Below are positions 23,880 to 35,298 of a DNA stretch of 64,000 nucleotides, one piece after another. Both the position numbers and the translations under genes were made by a program. The notes under the pieces were generated by a model, which was not told where the DNA came from, searched no databases, and saw nothing but the letters and a program-made list of their open reading frames with translations. This DNA comes from Liolophura sinensis. Taxonomy: Eukaryota; Mollusca; Polyplacophora; Chitonida; Chitonidae. The stretch's first letter is position 1; each line of letters begins with the position of its first letter. Location: contig NC_088306.1 in assembly GCF_032854445.1 (NCBI RefSeq), positions 1,430,501 through 1,494,500 of the forward strand, written 5' to 3'.

Positions 23880-24130
23880 TAATTTGGCCTATCCAATTTG
23901 TAATTAGGCTTCTGCAGGGCTTTATTAAGAGTAGTTGATGTAGGTGCAAGCAGGTGGTGGAATTGAAAATAATTGTGACTGTTTTGATATTACGTCAAGT
24001 GGTCGAAGTATCCAAAGTTGAAAATTTCTGTTACAAAGAGTAGTCAAGAATTTGTAGCAACGAAATGGCCCATCTTGAATCCCTGTGTATGTATATCTAT
24101 GCTGTTGAATTAAGGATCTTACACAGCATA
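23880..24130 (+). repeat. Dispersed repeat R-Q, copy 1
   Basis: TGGCCTATCCAATTTGTAAT, TTTATTAAGAGTAG, GTATCCAAAGTTG and CCCTGTGTATG appear in the same order as in the copies at 24560-24900 and 25890-26160. Non-coding. Confidence 0.65.
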
Positions 24131-24559
24131 GGTCACTTAACTATCAATAAAAGCACTTCCGGAAGGCTAGCCTAATCATATTATTCTGTCACTCTGTAAA
24201 TTTTCACTGATATACTTCACTTTTCTGCCCTATTTTCAGCCGCGTTTATGCCCAGAGCGGACTTACGTCAGTTTACATTGGTTATTTATCTATGTATTTG
24301 ATCGTGTGTTTCGCGTGTTTTATAATACATATAATATATAAAGAATTATATATAATTACGGTCAGGTCAAGATTTTCTCTCGAAAATACACTAGACAGGA
24401 AGTCTCACATCCTCTGCATGATGGACGTTAAATCGAGTCACGTGACTGAAGGTTTGCCTGTCTGCTTTCCAGTTTGATCTGGTGGAGTTCATGTTATCCA
24501 ATTATTCAAATAATAATCTGGCATTAGTAGGCGTTTAACCAAGAGGTAGATCCTCCAAA

Positions 24560-24900
24560 AGCAGGAGGTTGGCTTGAATTTAATTGTGATGGGTTTAATA
24601 TTTTGGCTTATCCAATTTATAATCTGGGCTCGACAAAGATTTCATCAAGAATTAGAGATTATGAGAGGTCAAAACCTGGCGGCTGAATTGAATTTAATTC
24701 TGATAGTTTTGCTATTATTAAAAATTGGCGACATCTGCCGCAGAAATAGTTTACTGAAGCTTCGACGGTGTCCTTTATGAACACTGCATATCCCTGTGTC
24801 TAGCTTTCTTGGGCTTATTCAGTTGTCAGTTGTATCTTGGCTATGGCACCGCATCAGGCGTATTTTACTCTGAGATGAAACTCCAGAAAGAGCTAAGTAT
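24560..24900 (+). repeat. Dispersed repeat R-Q, copy 2
   Basis: Has TTGGCTTATCCAATTTATAA, ATTTCATCAAGAATTAGAGA, ATTGGCGACATCTG, ATCCCTGTGTCTAGC and TTATTCAGTTGTCAGTTGTA, collinear with copies 1 and 3. Three copies within 2.3 kb suggest local duplication as well as dispersal. Confidence 0.65.
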
Positions 24901-25037
24901 CGATTAAAAATGTTTTAGCATATTAAAGCACTTATGGTATAAGTATCCTATGTCAGCCTCACAGTTTGCCTTGATTATTCTTTAAGTACTACCCTAAGCC
25001 TCTTCTATACCTCCTTGTGCCATTGCTACATCATTGA

Positions 25038-25120
25038 AAACTGTTTCGCTTATCTTTGCACGATTCCGTCCTAAAAGTTCATACGTAATATACTTTCTTA
25101 GTTTTAGTGGTTTGCAGTAA
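25038..25120 (+). repeat. Partial R-W copy
   Basis: TTATCTTTGCACGATTCCGTC, AAAGTTCATACGTAATATAC and TTTCTTAGTTTTAGTGG match R-W at 20664-20745 and 49505-49560. Confidence 0.55.
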
Positions 25121-25599
25121 ACGCCCTTATGGACAACAAAAACATAGAATTGGATTTAAAGTCACGTCTGCAGTCGTGAAGGCCTAATAGTCGAACGAGA
25201 AAGCCTTCTTAGACCTTTTGAACCTTGGTTTTCGGTGCAGTCTATATAAGTTGTCAGCATGATGGCATGATGCCTTTTGAGGTATAGAACAGAAATAACC
25301 CGAATCTAGCAAAATTTGTGTATGAAAGCAAATGGTAACAGATGCGCTTTTTGACAGACTACAGTGGACAATCCGTCTGGCTTTTCTGAAGCACATCGGA
25401 CCTTTGCTACTCTATATCTAGAGAGAGTTAAGTATGGAAGCAATGCCGGCTAACACCATCATTCCAGAACCTAGGTATCGCTCCGATCCTGATGATTGGA
25501 TTTGTGGTACTGTAAGTATAAGAATGTATTCTGTGAGTAGACGACTTAAACTGAGGTCTCGCGACACTCCGTTCTGAATAACCGTGTATATAATACATA

Positions 25600-25740
25600 C
25601 AATTGCAGAAATGTGAGAAGTCTTAATTAGGAACATACCCTGGCGATTTGTTGGTTACAGTCACGTTTCAGGACAGCAACGTGACGCTTCAAACACGATG
25701 CAGAAAGTCTAATTTGTAAAAACGTGCGAATCAGTATAAC
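25600..25740 (+). repeat. Partial R-X copy
   Basis: GTTACAGTCACGTTTCAGG, ACAGCAACGTGACGCTTC and TCTAATTTGTAAAAACGTGCG correspond to R-X at 47215-47290 and 60515-60600. Confidence 0.6.
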
Positions 25741-25889
25741 AGTTCGCCCCCAAAATAAGCTAGGCCTGAATTCTCACAAACACATCTAGAACAGATGTGA
25801 CGGGAACCGGGGCATGGAATCCAGGCACGTGTTTGACGTTTTGTTCGTATGCCAGAAAAGTTGTTTTCTTACATTTCTCCTCGGAACTC

Positions 25890-26160
25890 CTCAGTTTAAA
25901 GTTTCACCTGGGCACAGGTTTCATCAAGAATAAGAGATGTGCAAATAACAATTTTACTGTTTTCCCCAAATAATTACGGTGTCCAAAGTTGGCAACTTCT
26001 GATGCAAGAATAGACAAAATCCTAAAGCCTAGAAATTGCTGTTCCTGAAAACCTGCATCTGTGTGTCTTCCCTTGACCTTATTCAATTACCCGTTGTATT
26101 TTCCCCGTGCCACTGTATACCAGTGCGTGTTATTTTGCCCGAAAACCCCTTATGATTTTA
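25890..26160 (+). repeat. Dispersed repeat R-Q, copy 3
   Basis: CAGGTTTCATCAAGAATAAG, GTGTCCAAAGTTGGC, CATCTGTGTGTCTTCCC, TTATTCAATTACCCGTTG and GCGTGTTATTTTGCCC are collinear with copy 2. Confidence 0.65.
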
Positions 26161-26281
26161 ATGAAGGTTTATTTTTGTCTGTGTGCAAGTTTGCCTTGTT
26201 GCTTTTTTCACACTAGTCCACCCGTATGTTCATTCTCAGCTTGATCTTCAGACAGAATTTACGTATCGATATTTAACTGCG

Positions 26282-26341
26282 TTATTTATTGATTTGTGTT
26301 TTATACCTACTCAAGAATATTTCAATTATACGATGGCGGTC
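26282..26341 (-). mobile_element. SINE-1 3' fragment
   Basis: TTATTTATTGATTTGTGTTT, CTACTCAAGAATATTTCAAT and TATACGATGGCGG: a short reverse-oriented SINE-1 tail of 60 bp. Confidence 0.7.
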
Positions 26342-26849
26342 CTTTTTTTCTGAGTGAAGCCTAAGGAATACGATAACCCCTTCAGAATATACTTTACAAA
26401 CCTCCTGACTTAGGGCCGCAGCCATATCAGATTGGCCTTGACTTGAATGCACGTTCTCATTGGACCTAGTTGTCGTTCTGTTTGACCGGACCGGTCAAGG
26501 AGCGCCCGACACGGGGACTTTTTTAAACGTCCTTTTTCTTTCAGATTTGTCACATGTGTCGAACATAATGCCTCCTGAACAGCTGAACAGAAATAATTCA
26601 GGTGGAAAAAAAACAGTACTGAAGGGAACAGTGCCAGATGGGTATCTGAATTGAGGGGTACACGTGGTTAATCTAAACACGTCCGACAGACGATATTTTA
26701 TAAGTAGAGAGGGTTAAGTATGGCAGCCGGGATGGACCGTTATTGCATTACCAAAATAAAGCTGCGGTTATCGACTATTCCAGTGAACGATAATGCTCTA
26801 AGTTCATTAAATCATTAATTCCCTTTTGTGTATAGGATTGATTAACAAA

Positions 26850-27010
26850 CCCCTGTCACGTGATACCCTGTTTTGCATAACGCCTCAAATATAATTGCGC
26901 AGACTCGAGATCTCTTGTTACCTGGCGTTTCCTTGGTTACAGTCTTCTGAAGCAGCCGAGACGACATCTTTGGCAAAAACGTGACAATTCCTACAAGATC
27001 TCAGTCCTAA
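26850..27010 (+). repeat. Partial R-X copy
   Basis: TTGGTTACAGTCTTCTGAAG, CAGCCGAGACGACATC and GGCAAAAACGTGACAATTCC match R-X (GGCCGAGACGAACTAATTTG at 49232). The second half of the family is absent. Confidence 0.55.
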
Positions 27011-27229
27011 AATAAACTAGACGGGCAGCCTTACAAATGCTCGTAAGAAATGCTTCTGGTATGGAAGGATCTTTCCGCATATTTACTTCTGTTACTGCTC
27101 CAAAAGCCACACCATCATCAAATTTCCTAAACATTTCTGTCGTAACTTTTCTCCTAAATAACTTTACCAAAGAAAGCGTTATCATCGAAAAGAAAGTTAC
27201 CACGAAACGAATTCTATTTTCATAAATTC

Positions 27230-27260
<31 letters not shown>

Positions 27261-27434
27261 TGGATTCATTTGGTTTTTCCATCGACTTTTCTATCTATTA
27301 AGCTATTGGTCGCTATCGTATCTCTGAACAGTGGCCTGGTACCGATGTAAGCGCCTGATGCAGGAATGTCTACGCATGATGTTCTCTAATTTATGTAGAT
27401 CATTATTCATACGCTTAGATAAAACGGTACAGCG
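27011..27434. other. Non-coding stretch with short AT microsatellite
   Basis: Contains (TA)n with one interruption at 27229-27260. The small open frames here carry no domain signature. Confidence 0.6.
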
Positions 27435-27566
27435 ACCTGCCGATGGTCGTGGGTTTATTCCGGGCTCTGACTGGTTTCCTCCCAACATTATGCTGACCGC
27501 CGTCGTATAAGTGAAATCTTCTTGAGTACGGCGTAAAACACCAACCAAATGAATAAATAAATAAAG
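27435..27566 (+). mobile_element. 5'-truncated SINE-1
   Basis: Starts in the body at CCTGCCGATGGTCGTGGG and runs through CTGGTTTCCTCCC, TTATGCTGACCGCCGTCG and AGTACGGCGTAAAACACC to a (AAAT)n tail at 27550-27566. Confidence 0.85.
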
Positions 27567-27724
27567 CGGGACAGTGGCTTTGTTTCAGTCTGTGTCTGTG
27601 AGAGACAACCTTACAGTATATGGAATGTGTGAAGCGATGATTTGGACCATCTGGACAATTTTACACATTTAGCGACAGAACCCCGTGTTGTCTCTCAGTT
27701 TTACATTTATCCTGTCTTTGCCAC

Positions 27725-27926
27725 ATTCTATCAAACCCCGGAACACAGATTCGAATCCAGTTCTCGTTGGTTTGGCTGCGGCTTTAAGCTAGGAGATTTA
27801 TCAGGTGCCTGGTAAAGAGTTGCGGATATCTCCGATCACCATGGTTTTCTGCATGCATTCAACGTCACCGCCGCTGTAGAAGCGGGAAATTCTTGAGTAC
27901 GGGTGTAAACACCAATCCAGTAAAGA
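27725..27926 (+). mobile_element. SINE-3 copy
   Basis: tRNA-like B-box ATTCGAATCCAGTTCTCG, then TGCGGCTTTAAGCTAGGAG, TTTATCAGGTGCCTGG and ATATCTCCGATCACCATGG. The 3' end, GCCGCTGTAGAAGCGGGAAA and TTGAGTACGGGTGTAAACAC, is the same tail as SINE-1. The two families therefore share a 3' end but not a body. Confidence 0.75.
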
Positions 27927-28419
27927 AGCCTGTAAATACCAGTGACTTTTGGGTGTACTATTGTTATCCTTGATATTCAACTCGACATTTGCCTGTGGCA
28001 TATACACTGTGGTCCTAACTTGTTTTTCATCCACCGTTTTTATTCTAACCCTTGACGCACCAATTCATCCCGGTATTTCAATTACAGCGGAGGTAAAGAA
28101 TCCGCTGATAAAATCTCTTATCCATGACTAAGTGTAAAAAGAAAAACAGGAGAAATGGGTTTGACAGAAAGTGGCTGATTTCAGTCTCGAACATACTTTT
28201 TCTGTATCTTTTCTTTATTTTCTCGTAACAATTAAACCAGTGAACCAGTCACCTTTGCAGACTTTTTTCAATCTTAATTAAATTTACGATATTTATCAAA
28301 ATATTGTTGGCAGTTGCTCAGTCTTCTTTCTTCTGCATTCATACGCGGACAATTGAAGGACTTTCAAAACATCTTTATTAACCACAAGTATTTGTGAGTA
28401 CAGCGTAAGCTACAAATAA

Positions 28420-29690
28420 ACTTTTGATGTTTATATCGCCTGTGTGAGAAAACAGTTTAATTGTCCACACATTACTCACCTCTACTCGACTCTAATCGAC
28501 CAGACATCTATCCCCTAGACGGTTAATCATTGGCTTGCTCATACCACCATGAGCTTGACCAGTGAGGTCGCGTGTTCGAATCAAGCTCTCTCTGTTTAAG
28601 GTGTGGCTTTAAGTTAGGATATTTGTCAGCAGTTTGGTTGTGTTGTTCCTCGGGTGCTCCGATTTTCTTCAGCCGGAAGCCTGCACGACGTCTTATGAAT
28701 AAAAGTTCTTTAGAACGGCAAGACGCCCATTTTAGTAAATAAATGAATAAATCAATCAATCAATAAATAAATCAGCAGGTCGTCAACGCTTCGTTTACCA
28801 CTCTGGTGGTGGTGATATATTTAAGGAATCGTCAAAGTGAGACGTTATTTGTTAGTGGTCTGAGTGTGAGTTTGACGGGTTCTATAGGGTAAGAGATCAA
28901 TTCTGCCTTTTCGCTGGTTCTAAACGTCACTTACAAAAGGCACTATAGCGGCAACACTGAGTTAAAGTGACAAGATAGACTAAGGAGAGTGGACAAAGTT
29001 TGGCGAGCAAATTAGGAATGTACACAAGACATGAACTTAAGCAGTCAGTAAATGACAGAAGAGGTAAATGTTAGCGAGATAAAAGCACGGTCCATTTTCA
29101 CTTAGAGTTATTGAGCCCTCGGTCAGCGGTGCTGGCTGCCGAAATGGGAACGCTGACGAACGTATCTGTATAGGGGTCGTACCTATGGAGTATGGAGAAT
29201 GAGCATAATTCCCTGTTACAAGGAAATACATATCTATCAATCAAATACAATATCCATTCGGACTGTCCAGATAAACACTGTATTCCTGACACCAGAGCTT
29301 AATCTCGTTCCCGTCTAACCAGCGCTCTTAAATTTGCTGAGGTCTTTTGCATCCATATCTTGTTTGGAAGTTGAACTTCGACTTTGATTTTCTGCATGAT
29401 TTCAGTCGTACCACGACGATGTTGCTTCCTGACACCCTGGTTTAAAGACAGACATTACCGAGATTCTAGGCCTTAAGACATACCTTACCATTCGTGTACC
29501 AGCCCTCAATCTAAATGAACGTTCCAGGTCAATAGTAGCACGGTCAATTCCGAAACCAGAGATGTTTTTCATGCTGAAGACACGAGAGGTCCTGTCTATT
29601 TCAGATTTCAAAAGTTCTTTAAAATCAGGTTGGGTTTGCATACGTTATTGTATGTAGAAAGTTATCTGACGTGGCTTCGATAGCTGACAG
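28420..29690 (+). repeat. Paralogous 1.2 kb segment, copy 1 (pairs with 47486-48690)
   Basis: Collinear along its length with 47486-48690: GATGTTTATATCG, then a SINE-3, then AAGTGACAAGAT, GGACAAAGTTTGGCGAGCAA, ATTAGGA, GGTCAGCGGTGCTGG, CTGACACC, CGTTCCAGGTCAATA and TACGTTATTGTATGTAGAAAG. The SINE-3 sits at the same place in both, so the pair split after that insertion. Many substitutions and small indels mark an old duplication. No ORF is conserved between the two. Confidence 0.85.
28530..28775 (+). mobile_element. SINE-3 copy inside the duplicated segment
   Basis: B-box GTGTTCGAATCAAGCTCTC, GTGGCTTTAAGTTAGGATAT, TTGTCAGCAGTTTGG and CAGCCGGAAGCCTGCACGACG, then a tail (AAAT)(CAAT)n at 28736-28775. 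Its ortholog lies at 47585-47800. Confidence 0.7.
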
Positions 29691-29699
29691 ATCATCTCT

Positions 29700-29830
29700 G
29701 TTCAGACGACTAACTTCTCACTAGTGAGTTTGTGGTTCGAGTCCAGCTCTTGGATATATGATTAAAACCGTTTTTCTCCAGCCAGACACTTAATAGCCGT
29801 CATAAATAGGTCAGCGAACAAGATACGAAT
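29700..29830 (+). mobile_element. Probable SINE-3 relic
   Basis: Has GTTCGAGTCCAGCTCTTGG (B-box) and, further on, CAGCCAGACACTTAATAGCC. The body is shortened and the tail is not recognisable. Confidence 0.4.
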
Positions 29831-29983
29831 TGTTGATGGAACATGTACCTTGACCGGCGTGGGAATTAAGAATTCAGTTTATGATCCTCCCGATATGTTA
29901 GTACCTTCAATGCCGTAAAGCAGAAGGGCTGATCCCGAGTCAGATGTGTGATGTCATGATTAAGCGACTCTTAGTTCAATGAT

Positions 29984-30133
29984 CTTCCTCTCCGGCCCTA
30001 CGAGGGAAGGTCTGTCTCAACCTGTGGAGGGTCGTGGGCTTCCCCCAGGCTATGTCCCGTTTCCTCCCCCCATTATGCTGGCCGCCGACATATAAGTGAA
30101 ATATTCTTGAATACGGCGTAATAAATAAATGGC
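29984..30133 (+). mobile_element. 5'-truncated SINE-1
   Basis: CCTCTCCGGCCCTACGAGGG, ACCTGTGGAGGGTCGTGG, CATTATGCTGGCCGCCG, ATATAAGTGAAATATTCTTG and AATACGGCGTAATAAATAAA. The tail lacks the usual AACACCAATC step. Confidence 0.85.
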
Positions 30134-30624
30134 TCAATAACCTAATTAACCTCTAGCTGAAGTAACACAATCAGTGGTATCTGGTCAGTGTCTAGGCCTA
30201 CCATTGATTGTAGCTGTTGGTAATACATTAAACTAAGGGTGATGGAAGGCATGGTCCTCTTGCAGAATAACTTCCGCCAGAAGAGTAGGGGTGGATGGAT
30301 GTAAGGATGCTCATGGAATCCTCATCACAGAGTAACCTGTCATATTTTGTCTAACATCTGCTACAGCATATCACGAAGAGTTTGAAATATGTAAACTGAG
30401 TCTTATGTAACAGTAATGTGCAATACGTGATAGTGTGTGATAACGCACGTTTCCTTCTACCAATGTACAAAAAAAAAACGTATTTCTAAACCGCGAAACC
30501 CCTGCTAGGAATTTTGTGATGTTGTATATAGAACCTAGTGAAGAAGTCATAGAAGACGTTAAAGAGAATACAGAGGGCTTACAGCGAGGACAGAGACGAC
30601 AGCGTGGTGGTTGACAAATGGTGA

Positions 30625-30815
30625 CATGTAACTGGTGAAGTAAGGCCTGTTAATTGTCCTCAGTTAGGGATTAATTCAAACTGTTCACGTAAATGCTTAA
30701 ATAGCAGAGCATTGCACGTCTCCTAGTACAATGGCTTAAGCAAAAATCGGTAAAAATTTTCATTGATGTTAATAGCATCATTTATTGGACATTACTGGTC
30801 TAGAATTACTAATAA
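30625..30815 (-). repeat. Dispersed repeat R-Y, reverse orientation
   Basis: AACTGTTCACGTAAATGC, TGCACGTCTCCTAG, ACAATGGCTTAAGC and GACATTACTGGTCTAGAA are the reverse complement of the R-Y order at 59120-59420. Confidence 0.75.
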
Positions 30816-32215
30816 TGCTGTGTCTCATGTAAAGAATGCAAACGGATCAGTCCTCGGGGATGCTTAGCCCACAAGCATTAACCTTGTTTATGCGGGAATT
30901 CAAGGAACGAGGATCCAAGTTTCTTACTCAATTGTTTCTTAATTACGGCAAACTTAAGAACAGTTCACTTCAATTACGCCCATCGAATTTTACGACTGAA
31001 GGAAACACTCGGTTCTTAAAAATTACACTCAATCTTTCCCAAGAGGGCTGGTATAATCAAATTTGCCGATATCGATTTTAGAGATAGGAGTGACAGATGA
31101 TATCAACTTCTTTCATTTTTTCTTTCATTTTACAAAGAATTCTACAGAACTCTGTGTGGAATTTCAGTCCGGCTCTGAGAATAGCGCCTGTCGCTCTTCG
31201 TTCTTAGTTCTTAGTATTTGACGCTAAATCTTGGTGTTTGTTACAAAAGATCTAAGTAGACGTTCCAGCTGAATGACATCCGGCTCGGGACTTTAAAGGA
31301 AGATGCGGAAACTCTTGAGGACATTTCTGAGACGACAATCTGATACAATGTCAATTACCGTAATTCATCTAGAAGTTGTTACCGTCATCAACGCCAAATC
31401 CTCTGGCATGGGGTCCCCGGCGTGTCGAGGTGAAGAGCTCTGGAGCATACTCTATGGACCCCTTCAAAGGAATATCGGAAAACTACTGTACATCCTATGA
31501 CACAATGAAGCAGTTCATAAAAGTTCTGTTCTTGATGTCGACAAACATATTTATCGATATCAGTGAACATGTTTCATTGTAGACCGATATTTAACGTCAG
31601 AAAAAACACAAATATATCGATAACTTAAAGATCGTTTATTGCCATTATTAAGAAAAGATTTCCTTGTCCTCTCAGTGCCGTATTTTATCACTTAAACGTT
31701 CGCCTTATCCAAAACGAAGCTCTGTTCCTTGAAGCCTTATGTTTACCTAGCTTCCATTTCCAAGTCGATTCTATATTAATATATGTGTGTTCTTGTCTAA
31801 GTCATTTAGTCTGCTATATCAATCAGTTCATGACACTACGGTAACACGAGCCTAACACGTTTCATGTTGTTATGTGAAAACAACGCAGATATTTGCTAAA
31901 TGGTTTCGTGCTGATTTTCTGCCTGAAACAACGCTGTGGTTAATGTGCTTTTTCGTAAAATGACAAAGTGTCCTGCGTTGTTTTTGGTTCAGTAACACGG
32001 TATAATTACAATAGTAAGTAATACCTTTTTACTTCGTTTCGGAATTATGTAGCATAATAATGCAACGTTTAACTTCTGAAGTAAACGTCTTTCGCCCAAA
32101 AATGTCATCTAAACCAGAAAGCATAGTGGGATGGTTACAGCTTAGATCCAACCCGGGATTAACCTGATTTCATTGGAGTGGACTAAATTTTCGGTTGCTA
32201 AATATATCAAAAAAT
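30816..32215. other. Unannotated stretch left of the satellite domain
   Basis: No gene recognised. The short frames at 30836-31081, 31303-31500 and 31376-31582 have no motif, and the last two overlap in different frames. Confidence 0.4.
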
Positions 32216-32399
32216 AGAGTGGGCCAATCGGGAATTGTAGAAGGCTTATGTGTTGTTAGGAAAGTCGACAGGCTGCATATCCACTTTAAATCTGGATGCA
32301 AAATGTGGTAATCAATTCCAATAGACTCAAAAAACCCCCCAAAAAACCGGTGGATGGTAATGGGTTTATATTCCGTTAATACATAAATGGTCTGTAAAA

Positions 32400-33208
32400 G
32401 GTTAGGTTGGGAGCTGTCACTCTATGGATACGTTCTATGGTTAGGTTGATAGCTGTGGCTTTATGGACACGTTCTGTGGTTAGGTTGGGAGCTGTCGCTT
32501 TATGGACAAACTCTATGGTTAGGTTGGGAGCTGTCGCTTTAAGAACACGTTCTATGGTTAGGTTGATGCCTGTCGTTTTAGGGACACATTCTATGCCTAT
32601 TTTGGGAGTTGTCGCTTTATGGACACGTTCTATGGTTAGGCTGGGAGCTGTCGCTATATAGACACGTTCTATGGTTAGGTTGATACCTGTCACTTTATGA
32701 ACACTTTCTATGGTTATGTTGGGAGTTGTCGCTTTACGGACACGTTCCTTTTCTAGGTTGGGAGTTGTCGCTTTATGGACATTTCTTTTATTAGGTTGGG
32801 AGCTGTGGCTTAATGGACACGTTCTATGGTTAAGTTCGGAGCTGTCGCTTTATAGACACGTTCTATGGTTAAGTTGGGAGCGATCGCCTTACAGACACGT
32901 TCTATGGTTAGGTTGATAGCTGTCGCTTTAAGGACAAGCTCTATGATTAGGTTGGTAGGTGTGGCGTAATGGACACGTTCTATGGTTAGGTTGGGAGCTG
33001 TCGCTTTATGGACACGTTCTATGGTTGAGTAGGGAGCTGTCGCTTTATGGGCACGTTCTATGGTTAGGTTGGGAGCTGTGGCTTAATGGACACGCTCTAT
33101 TGTTAAGTTGGGAGTTGTCGCTTTATAGATACGTTTTATGGTTAGGTTGGAAGCTGTCGCTTGATGGACACGCTCTATTGTTAAGTTGGGAGTTGTTGCC
33201 TTATAAAT
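32400..33208. repeat. 39-bp satellite array 1, about 20 copies
   Basis: Unit: CTATGGTTAGGTTGGGAGCT then GTCGCTTTATGGACACGTT, 39 bp. The plus strand always carries the G-rich GGTTAGGTTGGG, a telomere-like motif. Two flavours alternate loosely, ending in ACACGTT or ACAAACT. A few units have indels that shift the frame. Confidence 0.95.
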
Positions 33209-33554
33209 ACATTGTTTTTATTTTAACTCGTGATTAAATTTATATAGGTGTTCAAAATGCAGGCTAGGTGAAGCTTAAAAATAGTTCCAAAGAAAAACTG
33301 TGTAGAGACGATTTGTTAGTGGATTCATCCGCGACTTTCGACAGAGGTCAAAACGTTGTCGTCAGGTCCTTTGTTTATTGTTTGTTACACTGAGATATCT
33401 GGAATGTTAAAATGTGGAAAGCAAGCTGTTTCTCAGAGACTGTTTCTCAGAAAGTTATTGTAGCGATCAGTTACATTTAAGATATAAGCGTGCATCTTAT
33501 ATACAGAAAGCCAAACATGTGTTGACAAGCATTGATGTATCACCAAAAACTTTT
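33209..33554 (+). repeat. Truncated flank copy between arrays 1 and 2
   Basis: About 345 bp matching the starts of the flanks at 35299 and 43623 (TTTTAACTCGTGATTAAATT; GGTGTTCAAAATGCAGGCTA; GCATTGATGTATCACC). It breaks at CAAAAACTTT and returns straight into satellite. The satellite after the break repeats 32579-32685 (TAGGGACACATTCTATGCC), so about 975 bp was tandemly duplicated with its right end in the flank. Confidence 0.9.
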
Positions 33555-35298
33555 TAGGGACACATTCTATGCCTATTTTGGGAGTTGTCGCTTTATGGAC
33601 ACGTTCTATGGTTAGGCTGGGAGCTGTCGCTATATAGACACGTTCTATGGTTAGGTTGATAGCTGTCGCTTTATGCAGACCATCTATGGTTAAGTTGGGA
33701 GCTGTCGCTTTAAGGACACCCTCTGTGGTTAGGTTGATAGCTGTCGCTTTATAGACACGTTCTATGGTTAGGCTGTGAGCTGTCGCTTTATATACACGTT
33801 TTATGGTTAGGTTGATAGCTGTCGCTTTATGCAGACCATCTATGGTTAAGTTGGGAGCTGTCGCTTTATAGACACGTTCTGTGGTTTGGTTAATAGCTGT
33901 CGCTTTATGCAGACCTGCTATGGTTATGTTCTTTGGTTATGTTGGGAGCTCTCACTTTAAGAACACGTTCTGTGGTTAAGTTGGGAGCTGTCGTTTTATG
34001 GACACGTTCTATGGTTAGGTTGGGAGCTTTCGCTTTATGGACACATTCTATGGTTAGGTTGGGAGATGTGGCTTTATGGGCACGTTCTATGGTTAGGCTG
34101 AGGTCTGTCGCTTTATGGACAAGCTCTATGGTTATGTTGGGAGCTGTGGCTTTAAGGACACGTTCTATGGTTAGGCTGGGAGCTGTCGCTTTATGGACAA
34201 CTTCTATGGTTAGGCTGGGAGCTGTCGATCTATGGACACGTTCTATGGTTTGGCTGGGAGCTGTCGCTTTATAGACACGTTCTATTGTAAGGTTGATAGC
34301 TGTCGCTTTATGAACAAACTCTAAGAGTATGTTGAGTGCTGTCGCTTTATAGACAGGGTCTATGCTTAGGCTGGGAGCTGACGCTTTATGGACAAACTCT
34401 ATGGTTAGGTTGGGTGCTGTCGCTTTATAGACACGTTTTATGGTTGGCCTGGGATCTGTCGCTTTATATACACGTTCTCTGGTTAGATTGATAGCTGTCG
34501 CTTTATGCAGACCTTCTGTGGTTAAGTTGGGAGCTGTTGCTTTATAGACACGTTCTATGGTTAGGTTGATAGCTGTCGCTTTATGCAGACCTTCAATGGT
34601 TATGTTGGGAATTGTCGCGTTATGGACACGTTCTATGGTTAGGTTGGGAGCTGTCGCTATATGGACACGTTCTATGGTTATTTTGATATTTTTCTCTTTA
34701 TGGACACGTTCTATTTTTATGTTGGGAGTTGTCGCTTTATAGACCCGTTCCATGGTTAGATTGGGAACTGTGGCTTTATGGACAAACTCTATGGTTAAGT
34801 TTTGAGCTGTCGTTTTATAGACACGTTCTATGGTTAGGTTGGGAGCTGTCGCTTTAAGGGCACCCTCTATGGTTAGGTTGATAGCTGTCGCTTTAAGGAC
34901 ACGTTCTATGGTTAGGCTGGGAGCTGTCGCTTTATATACACGTTCTATGGTTAGGTTCATAGCTGTCGCTTTTTGCAGACCATCTATGGTTAAGTTGGGA
35001 GCTGTCGCTTTATAGACACGTTCCTTGGTTAGACTGATAGCTGTCGCTTTATGCAGACCTTCTGTGGTTAAGTTGGGAGCTGTCGTTTTATAGACACGTT
35101 CTATGGTTAGGATGATAACTGTCGCTTTATGGACAAACTCTATGGATAAGTTGGGAGCTGTCGCTTTATAGACATGTTCTGTGGTTAGGCTGGGAGCTGT
35201 CGCTTTAAGGACACCTTCTATGGTTAGGTTGATAGCTGTCGCTTTATGGACACGCTCTATGGTTGAGTTGGGAGTTGTTGCTTTATAGGCACATTGTT
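33555..35298. repeat. 39-bp satellite array 2, about 44 copies
   Basis: Same 39-bp unit, with many variants carrying TTGATAGCTGTCGCTTTATG and CAGACC. A 351-residue frame is open on the minus strand (33905-34960; TIERVYKATAPNL repeated) and shorter ones on the plus strand (MVRLGAVALWTRS). Openness on both strands is what a 13-codon period gives and is not evidence of a protein. Confidence 0.95.
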
